From positions 558,001 to 622,000 of the forward strand of contig NZ_VCEI01000011.1 of assembly GCF_005860765.1 (NCBI RefSeq): a stretch of DNA of 64,000 bases. Reading direction: 5' to 3'. A program made the translations under genes and the position numbers. The stretch comes from Dyadobacter sediminis (GTDB lineage: Bacteria > Bacteroidota > Bacteroidia > Cytophagales > Spirosomataceae). The notes under the pieces are model-generated. The model made no database searches. It saw nothing but the letters and a program-made list of their open reading frames with translations, and had not been told where the DNA came from. This document shows positions 24,524 through 34,852 of the stretch, one piece after another (the first letter of the stretch is position 1; every line of letters begins with the position of its first letter).

Positions 24524-25828
24524 TCACATCTTTCCCCCTTTTAACTTCCCGATCAGCCAGTTATTCATCAGGTCCTTTTCTTCCTGATAAGTCCAGTGTC
24601 CGGTATCCTGATAAAGTTTCAGCTCTTTTGGTGCAGTGGTCACATTGTAGGCGGCGTACATGGAAGTAGGAGGGCAGGTTTCATCGTTATAGCCCCAGAT
24701 GTAAAATCCCGGAACTTTCAGCCTTCTTGCAAAATTTACAACATCGTAATAGCCCAGCGTTGCCAGCTTTTCTTTTGTATTGTTTGCCTGAATGCTTCCT
24801 TTATCAAAATAATGCGGCCAGCCGCCGGCGCGTCCGTGAAGATAACCCGTGACATCGCTGAGCGCTGGATAAAAAGCGCCGAGCCATTTGACGCGCGGGT
24901 CAAGCGCAGCCGTAACAATGGAAAGCGCACCGCCCTGACTTCCGCCGGTAACAGCCAGATTTTGTCCGTCGAACTGTGGAAGGCTGGTCAGAAAATCATT
25001 CGCGCGAACGCAGCCCAAGTAAACCCTTTTATAATAAAACTTGTCCTTGTCGTCCAGATGATACGACTGATAGCCATTCAGGGCGCCATTGCCAAGGTCC
25101 GTATAAACCGAGGGATCCATGATGACAGAAATGCCGTGTATGCCTATTTCCAGGGTAATGATTTCCTTGTCTGCCGTTCCCATATCGCCATAGTACGGAC
25201 GTATGCCGGCGCCGGGAACTCGCAGCAGCGCAGGATATTTTCCTTCTTTTTTCGGAATGCTCAGAATGCCGTAAACTCGGGTTCCCTGCCGGTTATTCTG
25301 TAGATTAAGGTGATAAACATTCGTTTTCTCCGTGCAGCGTTCCGGGATCAGTGTCATTTTTGCATCCATCGGAACGGCAGCGAGTTCTTTTTTGGCAGTT
25401 TCCCAAAAAGCATCAAAATCATCCGGATTGGAAACAGTCGGTTGTATTTTTTCCGGTTCAAAACCTGCTGTTGCAAGCCCGCGGTATTCGCCGCCGTCCA
25501 CACTTGCATAAGCAATGCATCTCAGAAATCCGGGAGTTTTCAAAGTGCCGCCGTCTATGTCCAGTTTGCCCTCGGCCAATGTTTTGGATTCTTTGACAGT
25601 CGGTTCCATTTTTTCGAGGCCGATTTCATAGCGTACCGGAACATTTTTAACCAGATTCCCATTTCTTAAAACAGCTATCGAGAATTTTACTTTTTCTCCG
25701 GATTTGTAAGTCCAGTTTTCATGATCTGCCGTTACAATAACTTCAATGGCGCGACGCGGAGGCTGCGCATACAGACCGGAAATGAACAGCCATAAAAAAA
25801 GGTTGAAAAGTAAAATGCGAGTTTTCAT
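24524..25828 (-). CDS. Secreted acetyl xylan esterase-like alpha/beta hydrolase
   Basis: The 434-residue protein has a signal peptide (MKTRILLFNLFLWLFISGLYAQ), an N-terminal beta-rich domain (about 25-130) and an alpha/beta hydrolase domain like acetyl xylan esterase / cephalosporin-C deacetylase (AXE1). The nucleophile elbow is GGSQGGA near residue 300, the acid lies in WGYNDETCPP and the histidine in DTGHW near 410. Such enzymes remove acetyl groups from xylan or small sugars. No glycosidase genes adjoin it, so the substrate is open. It is upstream of the Gfo/Idh/MocA gene in the same direction. Confidence 0.9.
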   Translation of the reverse strand: MKTRILLFNLFLWLFISGLYAQPPRRAIEVIVTADHENWTYKSGEKVKFSIAVLRNGNLVKNVPVRYEIGLEKMEPTVKESKTLAEGKLDIDGGTLKTPGFLRCIAYASVDGGEYRGLATAGFEPEKIQPTVSNPDDFDAFWETAKKELAAVPMDAKMTLIPERCTEKTNVYHLNLQNNRQGTRVYGILSIPKKEGKYPALLRVPGAGIRPYYGDMGTADKEIITLEIGIHGISVIMDPSVYTDLGNGALNGYQSYHLDDKDKFYYKRVYLGCVRANDFLTSLPQFDGQNLAVTGGSQGGALSIVTAALDPRVKWLGAFYPALSDVTGYLHGRAGGWPHYFDKGSIQANNTKEKLATLGYYDVVNFARRLKVPGFYIWGYNDETCPPTSMYAAYNVTTAPKELKLYQDTGHWTYQEEKDLMNNWLIGKLKGGKM

Positions 25829-25978
25829 GTAAGGATGGAATAATTTGCAATGATTCTACTTTGAGATAAAGAAAACATCAGCCGGAATCTTTACCGTAAA
25901 TGGATATTTTTTGTGATTTGGTGTAATTTGCAATGCACGACGTGATCTTCAGAACGCAGTTTTTAAAATGAAAAGGAT

Positions 25979-26722
25979 TTGATCAGGATCAATAAATACA
26001 TCAGTGAAACGGGTTTTTGTTCAAGAAGAGAAGCAGACAAGCTCGTGGAACAAGGCCGGGTTATACTTAATGGACGAAAAGCGGTGCTGGGCGACAAAGC
26101 TTCCGCCGAAGATCAGGTTTTTATTGACGGCAAACCGCTGGTGGTAAAAAAAGCCGGCGTTTACATTGCCTTCAACAAACCGGTGGGCATTACCTGTACG
26201 ACGGAAAGGCATGTAAAAGGAAACATCATTGATTTCATCAGGCATCCCGAACGCATATTTCCCATCGGGCGGCTGGACAAACCTTCGGAAGGGCTTATCT
26301 TTCTGACAAGCGACGGCGATATTGTAAACAAAATCCTGCGTGCCGGAAACAATCATGAAAAGGAATATGTCGTGACGGTTGACAAACCGGTTACGGCGGA
26401 GTTCGTCGCCAGAATGTCTGCCGGCGTTCCGATCCTGGGAACCGTTACACGCAAGTGTGTTGTGCGAAAAGATAGCAGCTATGTTTTTACCATTATCCTG
26501 ACGCAGGGACTGAACCGGCAAATCCGGCGCATGTGTGAATTTCTGGGCTACAATGTTCAGAAGCTCAAACGTATACGAATTATGAACGTGACTTTACAAA
26601 ATCTACCGACAGGAAAATGGCGGAATCTGACGGCCGATGAATTGAAGTTTATTCAGGATGCCGTAGCCAACTCGGTCAAAACGGAAGAAGGCTCGCTGGC
26701 AGCAGACTGGGATGAAGAGTAA
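25979..26722 (+). CDS. rluF: 23S rRNA pseudouridine(2604) synthase RluF
   Basis: The protein has an N-terminal S4 RNA-binding domain ([21 protein letters not shown]) and an RsuA/RluF catalytic domain with [18 protein letters not shown] (catalytic Asp) and [15 protein letters not shown]. It modifies 23S rRNA. The open frame starts at a TTG (25979). An ATG 11 bp upstream is in another frame and gives only MKRI before a stop; one extra A in the A-run would join that ATG in frame to give [10 protein letters not shown]. So either TTG is the true start or a one-base indel exists. Confidence 0.93.
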   Translation: MIRINKYISETGFCSRREADKLVEQGRVILNGRKAVLGDKASAEDQVFIDGKPLVVKKAGVYIAFNKPVGITCTTERHVKGNIIDFIRHPERIFPIGRLDKPSEGLIFLTSDGDIVNKILRAGNNHEKEYVVTVDKPVTAEFVARMSAGVPILGTVTRKCVVRKDSSYVFTIILTQGLNRQIRRMCEFLGYNVQKLKRIRIMNVTLQNLPTGKWRNLTADELKFIQDAVANSVKTEEGSLAADWDEE

Positions 26723-26812
26723 CCTGTTTTTTCATGCCGGATCAAACAAATAAAGAGGTTACCATACCAGAATTGTCTAAATTTAATAGCATAAGTTTAA
26801 ATACAGACAAAC

Positions 26813-27517
26813 ATGAAAAGCACGCTGCTGATATTGCTTTTTTCGGTCATCCGGTCGATTGCATGGGCACAAAGTGCCGAACCCGTTTATAGAATTAAAG
26901 ATCCGGGCGAAATCAGTAAAGTCATTCCGTTTAAAGACCGGTTCCAGTTTGACCAGTTTCAGGACGGGAAAGTACATTTCCGGAATGGGAAAGTATCCGC
27001 AGCCAAGCTGAATTACAGTTATGTTTATGCGGAAATCATGTTCATTGCTCCCAAAAAGGATACTTTGCTGCTGGCAGATCTGGATTATATCCACTTCGTG
27101 TCACTTGCAGACCGGGTGTATTTTTACCTGAAAGGGCATGGTCACATGGAGCAGATCGCCAATTTTGGTCGCGTTGGGCTGGGCAAGAAAACTTTTTTTA
27201 TGAACCTGGGCAATGAAAGGTATGCGGCTTATGGACAATATTCGTCAACATCTGCCATTTCAAGCTATTCTTCTTTCATCAATCAGGATGGCATGATACA
27301 GTTTCTGAAAGGCAACAATAAAGTAGTCATGAAAAAACACGCTGCCTACTTTTTTATTGACCGTAATGAAAGGTTTCTGATCGCCAACCGGCAAAATCTG
27401 CTTAAAGTATACTCCTCGCACAAGAAAGCAATCAATCAGTATTATAAGCAGCATAATCCTGATTTTGACCAGGAAACAGATTTGAAAGCGTTACTCGAAT
27501 TCTGCAGTACGCTCTGA
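26813..27517 (+). CDS. Exported hypothetical protein
   Basis: The 234-residue protein has a signal peptide (MKSTLLILLFSVIRSIAWAQ) and no lipobox, so it is probably periplasmic or surface exposed. The rest is a mix of beta strands and charged segments (KVHFRNGKVSAAKLNYSYV, MKKHAAYFFIDRNERF). I do not recognise a known enzyme family. It resembles conserved exported proteins of Bacteroidota with no assigned role. It follows rluF by 90 bp and may share its transcript. Confidence 0.75.
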   Translation: MKSTLLILLFSVIRSIAWAQSAEPVYRIKDPGEISKVIPFKDRFQFDQFQDGKVHFRNGKVSAAKLNYSYVYAEIMFIAPKKDTLLLADLDYIHFVSLADRVYFYLKGHGHMEQIANFGRVGLGKKTFFMNLGNERYAAYGQYSSTSAISSYSSFINQDGMIQFLKGNNKVVMKKHAAYFFIDRNERFLIANRQNLLKVYSSHKKAINQYYKQHNPDFDQETDLKALLEFCSTL

Positions 27518-27710
27518 AACCAGCTGTTTGCACGTATACGGATACACGAAAGTTTTTTTTCCGGTAAAAACATTTCTCACGCCTGCCCGTATATTGCTTG
27601 CAGGCAATTTCCGCATCAAGCATTAGCCCCTTGCTGGATCTGTTTCCATTCATTTTAATCCTTTTTTAATCCGTGGAATGGTTTTTTGAAGTTATCAAAA
27701 AACGAAATTC

Positions 27711-28784
27711 ATGAAGGAAGAACTATCAAAACTGTTAAAATGGGTATTGCTGCTGATTGCGATACCGGCCGGATTATATCTTGGAAAAACTTTTCTGGCA
27801 CCCTTGGCCATTGGTGCCGTTCTGGCCTTGATGCTTATTCCTGTCATGGACTGGTTTATTTCCAGAAAGATCAGCAAAGGTTTTTCTGTTGCGCTGAGTA
27901 CTTTGATTTTGTTGCTGTTTTTCATTTTTCTGGGCGGGCTGTTGTTCGTTCAGGTGAAAGTAATAGCCAAAGACTGGCCGGAAATTGAAAAGCAATCCGG
28001 GCAATATCTGGAAAAAGCACAACGTTTTGTTGAGGAAAAATCGGGACTGAACCCGGATCAACAACTGGATAAAGTCAAGAATGTCATTTCAAAACTGGGC
28101 AGTTCCGGGCCCGCTGCGCTTGGTTCCGTCGGAAGCGTTTTTGCCAATTTCATTCTGGTTATTGTTTATGTCGTACTCCTGCTTTCCCAGCGGGATCGGT
28201 TTGTTGCATTCATTTTGCGCCATTTTCCGGAACAGGAGCATTTCAGGGTGCGTAAGGCCATGAAGGAAATCCGGAAAACTTCGGGCGGCTATTTTTTCGG
28301 AATGCTGAAAGCCATGATGATCCTGGCGATTCTGTACGGAGCCGGATTTCTGATCGGAGGCGTTAAATATGCTTTTCTTCTTGCCTTGATTGCAGCGGTT
28401 TTTTCATTCATTCCTTATGTCGGCAATGTAGTCGGCGGCGGACTGGCTGCGGTGCTGGCCCTTGTTTCCGGCGGACCTTCCAGCGTTCTGATCGTTGCTA
28501 TTGTCATGACAGCCGCCCAGATGATCGATAATTATGTGACGCAGCCGTATGTTGTCGGTAAGGAAGTGGATCTGAACCCGTTCATGACCATTACTTCAGT
28601 CATTGCCTTCGGAATTCTCTGGGGCATTCCGGGTGCCATCATTGCCATTCCCGTTACGGGAATCCTGCGTGTCTTATTTGAGTATCTTCCAAAAACAAAG
28701 TCTCTTGCATTCGTGATGGGAAACGAGAAACCGGAAAAATTTTTGCTGAAGAAAGAACCGGAGGATGCAGGTAAAAACGCCTGA
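27711..28784 (+). CDS. AI-2E family transporter (YdiK/TqsA type permease)
   Basis: The 357-residue inner-membrane protein fits the AI-2E/TerC-like permease family (PF01594). It has two N-terminal hydrophobic helices, a cytoplasmic or periplasmic domain (about 75-145) and a C-terminal set of about five helices with PYVGNVVGGGLAAVLAL and the conserved DNYVTQPYVVGKEVDLNPFMTI block. The name does not prove transport of autoinducer-2; family members have been linked to other substrates including sodium/proton exchange. It lies alone between the 26813 gene and ggt. Confidence 0.9.
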   Translation: MKEELSKLLKWVLLLIAIPAGLYLGKTFLAPLAIGAVLALMLIPVMDWFISRKISKGFSVALSTLILLLFFIFLGGLLFVQVKVIAKDWPEIEKQSGQYLEKAQRFVEEKSGLNPDQQLDKVKNVISKLGSSGPAALGSVGSVFANFILVIVYVVLLLSQRDRFVAFILRHFPEQEHFRVRKAMKEIRKTSGGYFFGMLKAMMILAILYGAGFLIGGVKYAFLLALIAAVFSFIPYVGNVVGGGLAAVLALVSGGPSSVLIVAIVMTAAQMIDNYVTQPYVVGKEVDLNPFMTITSVIAFGILWGIPGAIIAIPVTGILRVLFEYLPKTKSLAFVMGNEKPEKFLLKKEPEDAGKNA

Positions 28785-28889
28785 TTGTCAGCACGCGTCT
28801 TTTCGGGAATTTACAGTACCCACGTTGGAAATATGATGGGAAAACTTTAAACTCGTGTTTCCGGTTCAGAAAATTCATCTTATGCCCAC

Positions 28890-30584
28890 ATGAAAAAACT
28901 GAGTTTATTCCTTATCTTTTTATCCGGCTTTTATGCGCTGCATGCACAGGATCGCAATTACGGTAAAACGTTTTCCAAAAGATCCGTCGTGATGGCACAA
29001 AACGGTATGGCAAGTACTTCCCATCCCTTGTCAACGCAGGTTGCTGTGGAAGTCCTGAAATCCGGCGGCAATGCCATCGATGCGGCCATTGCAGCCAATG
29101 CCATGGAAGGGCTGGTGGAACCGCATGTAAACGGAATCGGCGGCGATCTTTTTGCCATTGTATGGGATGCGAAAACCAAAAAACTGTACGGGCTGAATGC
29201 TTCGGGCCGTTCCCCTTACAGCCTTACGCTGGAAGAGTTTAAAAAACGCGGGCTTACATCCATTCCGTCCAAGGGACCATTGCCGGTGTCGGTTCCGGGC
29301 TGTGTGGACGGCTGGTTTGAACTGCATAAAAAATTCGGTAAACTGCCGATGACGGCTATTTTGTCCAATGCCATCAAGTATGCCCGAAACGGTTTTCCGG
29401 TTCATGATGAAGCTGCCGGTTCATGGGCAAATATGATCAATGCGTTCGGTGACCTGCCTAATATAAAAACAACGTATGCACCAAACGGGCATGCGCCGGC
29501 CCGCGGTGAAATTTTCAAAAATCCGGCATTGGCAAATACTCTGGAAAAAATAGGTAAAGGCGGGCGCGACGTATTTTACAAAGGTGATATAGCCAGAACG
29601 ATCGCTGCTTTTATGAAACAGGTCGGCGGTTTTATCACGGAAAAAGATCTGGCCGATCATACTTCAACCTGGATCGAGCCGGTATCGACGAACTACCGCG
29701 GTTACGACGTCTGGGAATTGCCGCCGAACGGACAGGGCATAGCAACCTTGCAAATGCTGAATATTCTGGAAGGTTATGATTTTTCCAGAATAGCTTACGA
29801 CAGTCCGGAACGCATTCACTTGTTTACAGAAGCCAAAAAGCTGGTTTTTGAAGATCGTGCCAAGTATTATGCGGACCCTGAATTTGCAAAAGTTCCTATA
29901 AAGGCATTAATATCAAAGGAATATGCAGCAGAAAGAAGAAAGCTGATCAATCCGAAAAGGGCAGCTTCCCGTCTGGAAGCAGGTAATCCGGCACTGAAAG
30001 ACGGGGACACCATTTACCTGACCGTTGCAGACAGTGAAGGAAATATGGTTTCACTGATCCAGAGCAATTATCGTGGATTCGGTTCCGGAATGGTGGCTGA
30101 AAACCTGGGATTTATGTTCCAGAACCGCGGCGAAATGTATAGCCTTACCGAAGGTGAAAACAATACCTATGCACCGCATAAAAGGCCGTTTCACACCATT
30201 ATTCCTGCTTTTATTACCAAAAACGGCGTTCCTTACATGAGCTTTGGCGTCATGGGCGGCAGTTTTCAGCCACTTGGACACACGCAGATTGTGATGAATA
30301 TGATCGATTACGGCATGAACCCGCAGGAAGCAGGCGACGCGCCACGTATTGATCATCAGGGATCATCAGAACCCACCGGCACTAAAATGACCGACAGCGG
30401 CATCATCACCATGGAATCCGGCTATTCTTACGAAACAATCCGCGAACTGATGAAAATGGGCCATAAAGTAGGCTATGCCGCCGGAGCCTACGGCGGTTAT
30501 CAGGCTATTATGTTTGATGCCGCCCATAAAGTTTATCATGGTGCCACCGAATCCCGGAAGGACGGACAATCAGCCGGTTATTGA
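28890..30584 (+). CDS. ggt: Exported gamma-glutamyltransferase
   Basis: The 564-residue precursor has a signal peptide (MKKLSLFLIFLSGFYALHAQ) and the GGT fold. Visible marks are GGNAIDAAIAANAMEGLVEPHVNGIGGDLFAI, the autoprocessing region DTIYLTVAD in which the Thr becomes the N-terminal nucleophile of the small subunit, GFGSGMV, and FGVMGGSFQPLGHTQIV. It cleaves gamma-glutamyl bonds, for example of glutathione, in the periplasm. The 3' end is only 10 bp from the stop of the convergent PQQ dehydrogenase gene. Confidence 0.94.
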   Translation: MKKLSLFLIFLSGFYALHAQDRNYGKTFSKRSVVMAQNGMASTSHPLSTQVAVEVLKSGGNAIDAAIAANAMEGLVEPHVNGIGGDLFAIVWDAKTKKLYGLNASGRSPYSLTLEEFKKRGLTSIPSKGPLPVSVPGCVDGWFELHKKFGKLPMTAILSNAIKYARNGFPVHDEAAGSWANMINAFGDLPNIKTTYAPNGHAPARGEIFKNPALANTLEKIGKGGRDVFYKGDIARTIAAFMKQVGGFITEKDLADHTSTWIEPVSTNYRGYDVWELPPNGQGIATLQMLNILEGYDFSRIAYDSPERIHLFTEAKKLVFEDRAKYYADPEFAKVPIKALISKEYAAERRKLINPKRAASRLEAGNPALKDGDTIYLTVADSEGNMVSLIQSNYRGFGSGMVAENLGFMFQNRGEMYSLTEGENNTYAPHKRPFHTIIPAFITKNGVPYMSFGVMGGSFQPLGHTQIVMNMIDYGMNPQEAGDAPRIDHQGSSEPTGTKMTDSGIITMESGYSYETIRELMKMGHKVGYAAGAYGGYQAIMFDAAHKVYHGATESRKDGQSAGY

Positions 30585-30594
30585 TTACCAAAGT

Positions 30595-32724
30595 TTAATT
30601 CAGTGCAAAGGCGACATACTTGTTGCCTTTTTTTGTGCCCAGCTTTGTTCCGCCGCAGGCAATGACCACGTACTGTTTTCCATTTACTTCATAGGTCGAA
30701 GGCGTAGCGAACCCTGCGGCGGGCAGTATGGTTTCCCATAACAGCTTGCCGTTTCGTTTATCAAAAGCGCGGAATTTGCCGTCTTTGGTTGCGGCTATAA
30801 ACAACAGTCCGCTTGCCGTTACGACGGGTCCGCCGTAATTTTCCGTTCCTGTAACCGCAGCGCCCTTCGATTTCAACGATTCCACTTCTCCGAAAGGAAT
30901 TTTCCACAGATATTCGCCGGTATTCAGGTCAATGGCATTCAGTGTTCCCCAAGGCGGCGCAATGGCCGGAAGTCCCCTGGCATCCAGAAATTTGTTGTAT
31001 CCGGTGCTTTGATATGGAAGATACGTTTTCTCGGAGGCCGGCATGGAGGCAACGGCTTCTGTTTTTTCATCCCCGAACAGAAAGGAAATGACGGCCTGTT
31101 TTTCGGATGCAGACAGCATTGTAAATCCGGGCATCCGGCCTTTGCCGGCTGTTATAATCTGACTTACGTAAGCACGATCACGGCGTGAACTGATGTCAAC
31201 CAGCGACGGATAGCCGCTGATGGCATTGCCTTTTCGTTCCGGTCCGTGGCAGTTTGCACAGTATGTAGTATATGTTTTTTCACCCGGGCTCAGGCTGGAA
31301 AGTTCACTTTCTTTCGGCGTATCTTTCATGGTCAGAATCCACGCCATTTCATTGCTGTTGACGTACAAAATGCCTTTGTCCGGATCAGCGGCTGCGCCGC
31401 CCCATTCCGCGCCTCCGTCGAATCCCGGCATGATGATGGTTCCTTCCTTGCTTGGCGCAGCAAACAATTCCTTTTTATAATTTTTAAACTTCGCGATCAA
31501 CGAATCACGATCGGGAGCGTACAGGCTGATATCTTTTTCGGTTAGCGTGTAAGCATGGCGCGCAAAGGATGCCGGTTTGGAAGGCACCGGCTGTGTAGCC
31601 CACGGAAATTCTCCTTTCAGTGCCTGTTTCGGAGCAGCTACTTCCTTGATCGGAAACAATGGTTTGCCGGTAACCCGGTCAAATATAAAAACGTAACCCT
31701 GTTTGCTGACCTGTGCCACGGCATCAATACTTTTTCCGTTTTGCTTAACGGTAATCAGGTTTGGCGGAGCCGGAAGATCCCGGTCCCACATGTCGTGGTG
31801 CATCGTCTGATAATGCCAGAGCCGTTTTCCGGTACGTGCGTCCAATGCAAGTAAACAGTTGGAAAACAGATTACTGCCTTTTCGCTTGCCGCCATAAAAA
31901 TCGTATCCCGCAGAACCCGTCGGCACGTATAGTATGCCTCGTTTACGGTCGATGGCTGTTCCTGACCAGTTGTTGGCAGCACCGGTGTACGTGTTTTTAT
32001 AAGCGTCCGGCGGAAACGTTTCATAGCCGAATTCGCCCGGATACGGAATGGTATGAAACGTCCATGCCAGCTTTCCGGTACGTACATTGAATGCACGAAG
32101 GTCACCCGGAGCCGCATCGGATTCTTCCGAAAGCCTTAAAGGCATAATGATCAGATCTTCGAAAACGGTTCCGGGCGTGTTGGAAACCATGTATTTGTTC
32201 AGCGCAATTTCCGGTAGTCCTGTATGAAGGTCTATTTTGCCATGATCACCGAAACTGTCAATCGGTTTTCCGCTTCTGGCATCGAGTGCGTATAAATAAT
32301 GACCCATCGCATGCATGATGCGTTTGTCGTTTCCATCACTCCAGTAAGTAAGTCCACGGCTTGTATTGGAACCGTTGCTGGATTTGTCGCCAAACAGCCA
32401 GAGCTGCTTTCCCGTAGCTGCTTCCAGTGCGAATGCCTGAACGGTGGCGGTAACGCCGTAAAGCACGCCGTCCACAATGATCGGGTTCACCTGCGTCTGA
32501 CCGGAATCCGGCATTTCGTACGTCCAGGCTACTTTCAGGTTCTTGACATTTTGCGGATTAATCTGCGTCAGGGAAGAATAATGGTTGCGGTCGGGACCGC
32601 CGAGGTATTCGGACCATTCGGTATTTTCAGTTTCCTGATCGGAATAAATAGTTTTCCATGCACTCAATGTCAGTGCAGATAAAGCGAGGCAAACGGTCAG
32701 CGGACGAAGGATTGTACGGAACAT
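30595..32724 (-). CDS. PQQ-dependent dehydrogenase with cytochrome c domain
   Basis: The 709-residue quinoprotein starts with a hydrophobic export signal and has an eight-bladed propeller of quinoprotein repeats (for example GGAEWGGAAADPDKGILYVNSN). A cytochrome c domain is inserted near residues 485-560, with the haem motif CANCH and a Met ligand in GRMPGF. The form matches soluble or periplasmic glucose or alcohol dehydrogenases of Bacteroidota that pass electrons to the respiratory chain. No pqq synthesis genes lie in this window, so cofactor supply is from elsewhere or scavenged. It follows the sialate O-acetylesterase gene by 24 bp, implying cotranscription. Confidence 0.92.
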   Translation of the reverse strand: MFRTILRPLTVCLALSALTLSAWKTIYSDQETENTEWSEYLGGPDRNHYSSLTQINPQNVKNLKVAWTYEMPDSGQTQVNPIIVDGVLYGVTATVQAFALEAATGKQLWLFGDKSSNGSNTSRGLTYWSDGNDKRIMHAMGHYLYALDARSGKPIDSFGDHGKIDLHTGLPEIALNKYMVSNTPGTVFEDLIIMPLRLSEESDAAPGDLRAFNVRTGKLAWTFHTIPYPGEFGYETFPPDAYKNTYTGAANNWSGTAIDRKRGILYVPTGSAGYDFYGGKRKGSNLFSNCLLALDARTGKRLWHYQTMHHDMWDRDLPAPPNLITVKQNGKSIDAVAQVSKQGYVFIFDRVTGKPLFPIKEVAAPKQALKGEFPWATQPVPSKPASFARHAYTLTEKDISLYAPDRDSLIAKFKNYKKELFAAPSKEGTIIMPGFDGGAEWGGAAADPDKGILYVNSNEMAWILTMKDTPKESELSSLSPGEKTYTTYCANCHGPERKGNAISGYPSLVDISSRRDRAYVSQIITAGKGRMPGFTMLSASEKQAVISFLFGDEKTEAVASMPASEKTYLPYQSTGYNKFLDARGLPAIAPPWGTLNAIDLNTGEYLWKIPFGEVESLKSKGAAVTGTENYGGPVVTASGLLFIAATKDGKFRAFDKRNGKLLWETILPAAGFATPSTYEVNGKQYVVIACGGTKLGTKKGNKYVAFALN

Positions 32725-32748
32725 TCAGGGATGTAATTCAGATTCTAA

Positions 32749-34704
32749 CTATTCAAACTTTTTGTCAACGGTGATGCCCGGCCATGAATCCGACCGGAAA
32801 CTGCTTGCCGGAAACCCATCGGTACTGTACAGGTTTACTTCTGCCGGGGCATCTGACCATGCATATCTTACGGCTACCGGATTAGGAACTTTCGGATTGT
32901 AAACCACCACGTTTTTACCGCTTATTTCAGCTTTGGCATAATGAAAAACCTTATCGTCACCGGCAATTTCAAATCCTTTCAGATAGCCGTAACGGTCTTT
33001 CACCATCAAGCCGTTTTCCGCATGTCTGAAATAAACTTCTGCTTTCCCGTCCCTGAATTCCACATGATCCATTACGGGGGAAGCAAAGGGTATATCCATG
33101 CCATAATCCAGTTTCAATGCATTGGCAGCAAGCCTGTGCGCAACGTCCTGCTTGTTGACAGGATGGATATTATTCGGGTTTCCAACATCGGTACTGACAG
33201 CCATGCCTGTTTTTGGAAGGCTTAAAGTCATATTCTGTGCTTCGCGGAGTTCTGCCCAGCCACTGCCTTTGTTGCTGCCGTTATCGGAACCGAAACTGGA
33301 AAGCTGAACCCAGTAAAACGAAAAATCGTCTTTCCAGCGTTCTCGCCAGTCATTGATCAGCAAGGGAAACGTTCGGCGGTACTGAAAAGATCGGCCCGCA
33401 TTGGTTTCACCCTGATACCAAAGCGTTCCGCGGACAGCAAATGGAATCAGCGGAACGATCATGGCATTGTAAATCGTAGTGCCGACATTGTTCATCAAAT
33501 GCGCATAGGCATGTTTTTCCGCAAAGGAAGGCATCAGTTTCCAGTCCGTGGAAAGACTGATTTTACGCTTGTTGTACTCGATATACAAATCAGTTGCAGA
33601 ACCTGAAAGGCCGGGCCCGAACCAGGGTGTATTCACCATATTTCCCAGTTTGATCACCAGCTGGTTTTTCCCTTCCTGCCAGGTATTGGCTGCCAAAGTT
33701 ATTTTCCTGATGCCATTCTGAGCGCCCTGATACCGTAATTTGCCGTTGATATAAATTTCATTGGGGCTGTCATTTTCCGAAAGCGACAGAATTGTTTCTT
33801 TCGAGACGAGGTCTGCAGGAATAGTCACTTCCTTTGCCATAAATCCATTCCACCGAAACCCCATCAAACCTTTCCAGTCCCATTGTCCGACGGGATCGGA
33901 GGCTTCCTGCCAGTTTGAAAAATCGGCGTTTCCGGAAACGTACTTGCTTTCATCTTCCGGCGTCGGATTGAAAGACGCATTTTTAAACAACTGCTTCCGC
34001 AATTTGGCATCCATCATGGCGTCGGCAGTTTCCCAGGTTTCAGGCAGGTTCTGCGCATACGGTTTCAGCTCTTCGTCTGTCATCATGGCTTCCTTACTGA
34101 TCCAGCCTTCAATCTGGGAACCGCCCCACGAAGCATGCAGAATGCCGACAGGCACATGCAGTTTCTGATGTATTTCCCTTGCAAAGAAAAATCCGATGGC
34201 GGTAAAATCGCCGACCGTTTCCGAAGAAGCCAATTTCCAGTCACCCGATTGAAGGTCATCTACGGGTTTAAGTGTCACTTCATGTTCTACCTTGAAATGC
34301 CGGATTTGCGGGAAATCTGCATTTTGCCTTTCTGCTTCATAATCCTTGGCCGAAGACACCGGCCATTCGATATTGGATTGCCCCGAACAAAGCCATACTT
34401 CGCCGATCAGAACGTCATTAACAGTTGCATTTCCGGACTTTGCCGCAGCAATCAGAGTATGGGGGCCACCGGCTTCCAGCGGGGTAAACTTTACCTGCCA
34501 TTTTCCGGACTGATCGGCTTTGGTACTTGCGGTTTGTCCGGCAAGGGTCACTTTGACTTTTTCTCCGGCTTTTGCCCAGCCCCAGACAGGAACCGGTTTC
34601 TGGCGCTGGAGTACAACATGATCTGAAAAAATCCGGGCAAATTTTACCTGACCAAAAACGGTCGATTGAACAAGGAAAAAAAGCAGAAAACAAAAGCGGT
34701 TCAT
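32749..34704 (-). CDS. Secreted sialate O-acetylesterase
   Basis: The protein is read from the ATG at 34704, which gives a signal peptide (MNRFCFLLFFLVQSTVFGQ); the longer frame adds 42 unlikely residues. The SGNH-type catalytic motif is CSGQSNIEWPV near residue 100, followed by LWYQGETNAG near 430 and the Asp-His region of NPNNIHPVNKQDVAH near 525. It is a large, multi-domain esterase with an inserted beta-sandwich (about 250-390), the Bacteroidota form. It removes O-acetyl groups from sialic acids or other sugars. The PQQ dehydrogenase follows by 24 bp. Confidence 0.92.
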   Translation of the reverse strand: MNRFCFLLFFLVQSTVFGQVKFARIFSDHVVLQRQKPVPVWGWAKAGEKVKVTLAGQTASTKADQSGKWQVKFTPLEAGGPHTLIAAAKSGNATVNDVLIGEVWLCSGQSNIEWPVSSAKDYEAERQNADFPQIRHFKVEHEVTLKPVDDLQSGDWKLASSETVGDFTAIGFFFAREIHQKLHVPVGILHASWGGSQIEGWISKEAMMTDEELKPYAQNLPETWETADAMMDAKLRKQLFKNASFNPTPEDESKYVSGNADFSNWQEASDPVGQWDWKGLMGFRWNGFMAKEVTIPADLVSKETILSLSENDSPNEIYINGKLRYQGAQNGIRKITLAANTWQEGKNQLVIKLGNMVNTPWFGPGLSGSATDLYIEYNKRKISLSTDWKLMPSFAEKHAYAHLMNNVGTTIYNAMIVPLIPFAVRGTLWYQGETNAGRSFQYRRTFPLLINDWRERWKDDFSFYWVQLSSFGSDNGSNKGSGWAELREAQNMTLSLPKTGMAVSTDVGNPNNIHPVNKQDVAHRLAANALKLDYGMDIPFASPVMDHVEFRDGKAEVYFRHAENGLMVKDRYGYLKGFEIAGDDKVFHYAKAEISGKNVVVYNPKVPNPVAVRYAWSDAPAEVNLYSTDGFPASSFRSDSWPGITVDKKFE

Positions 34705-34852
34705 CGGGCAAAAGAAAATGGGAATATTGTTTATAAATGCTACAGAGATGCAATTTCTACTTAAAACATTAATTTTGCATGCCTGATCAGCCGGATGCTG
34801 AAACATTTGCCCGGAAGAATCTGTAGCCATTATTCTTACTCATCGTTTGTGA

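Noticed and set aside
27711..28784. Quorum-sensing autoinducer-2 exporter
   Set aside because: The family name is historical; no luxS or lsr genes are present here, so only the family is called.
34705..34830. N-terminal extension of the sialate O-acetylesterase
   Set aside because: The added 42 residues precede a normal signal peptide starting at 34704; the shorter start is preferred.
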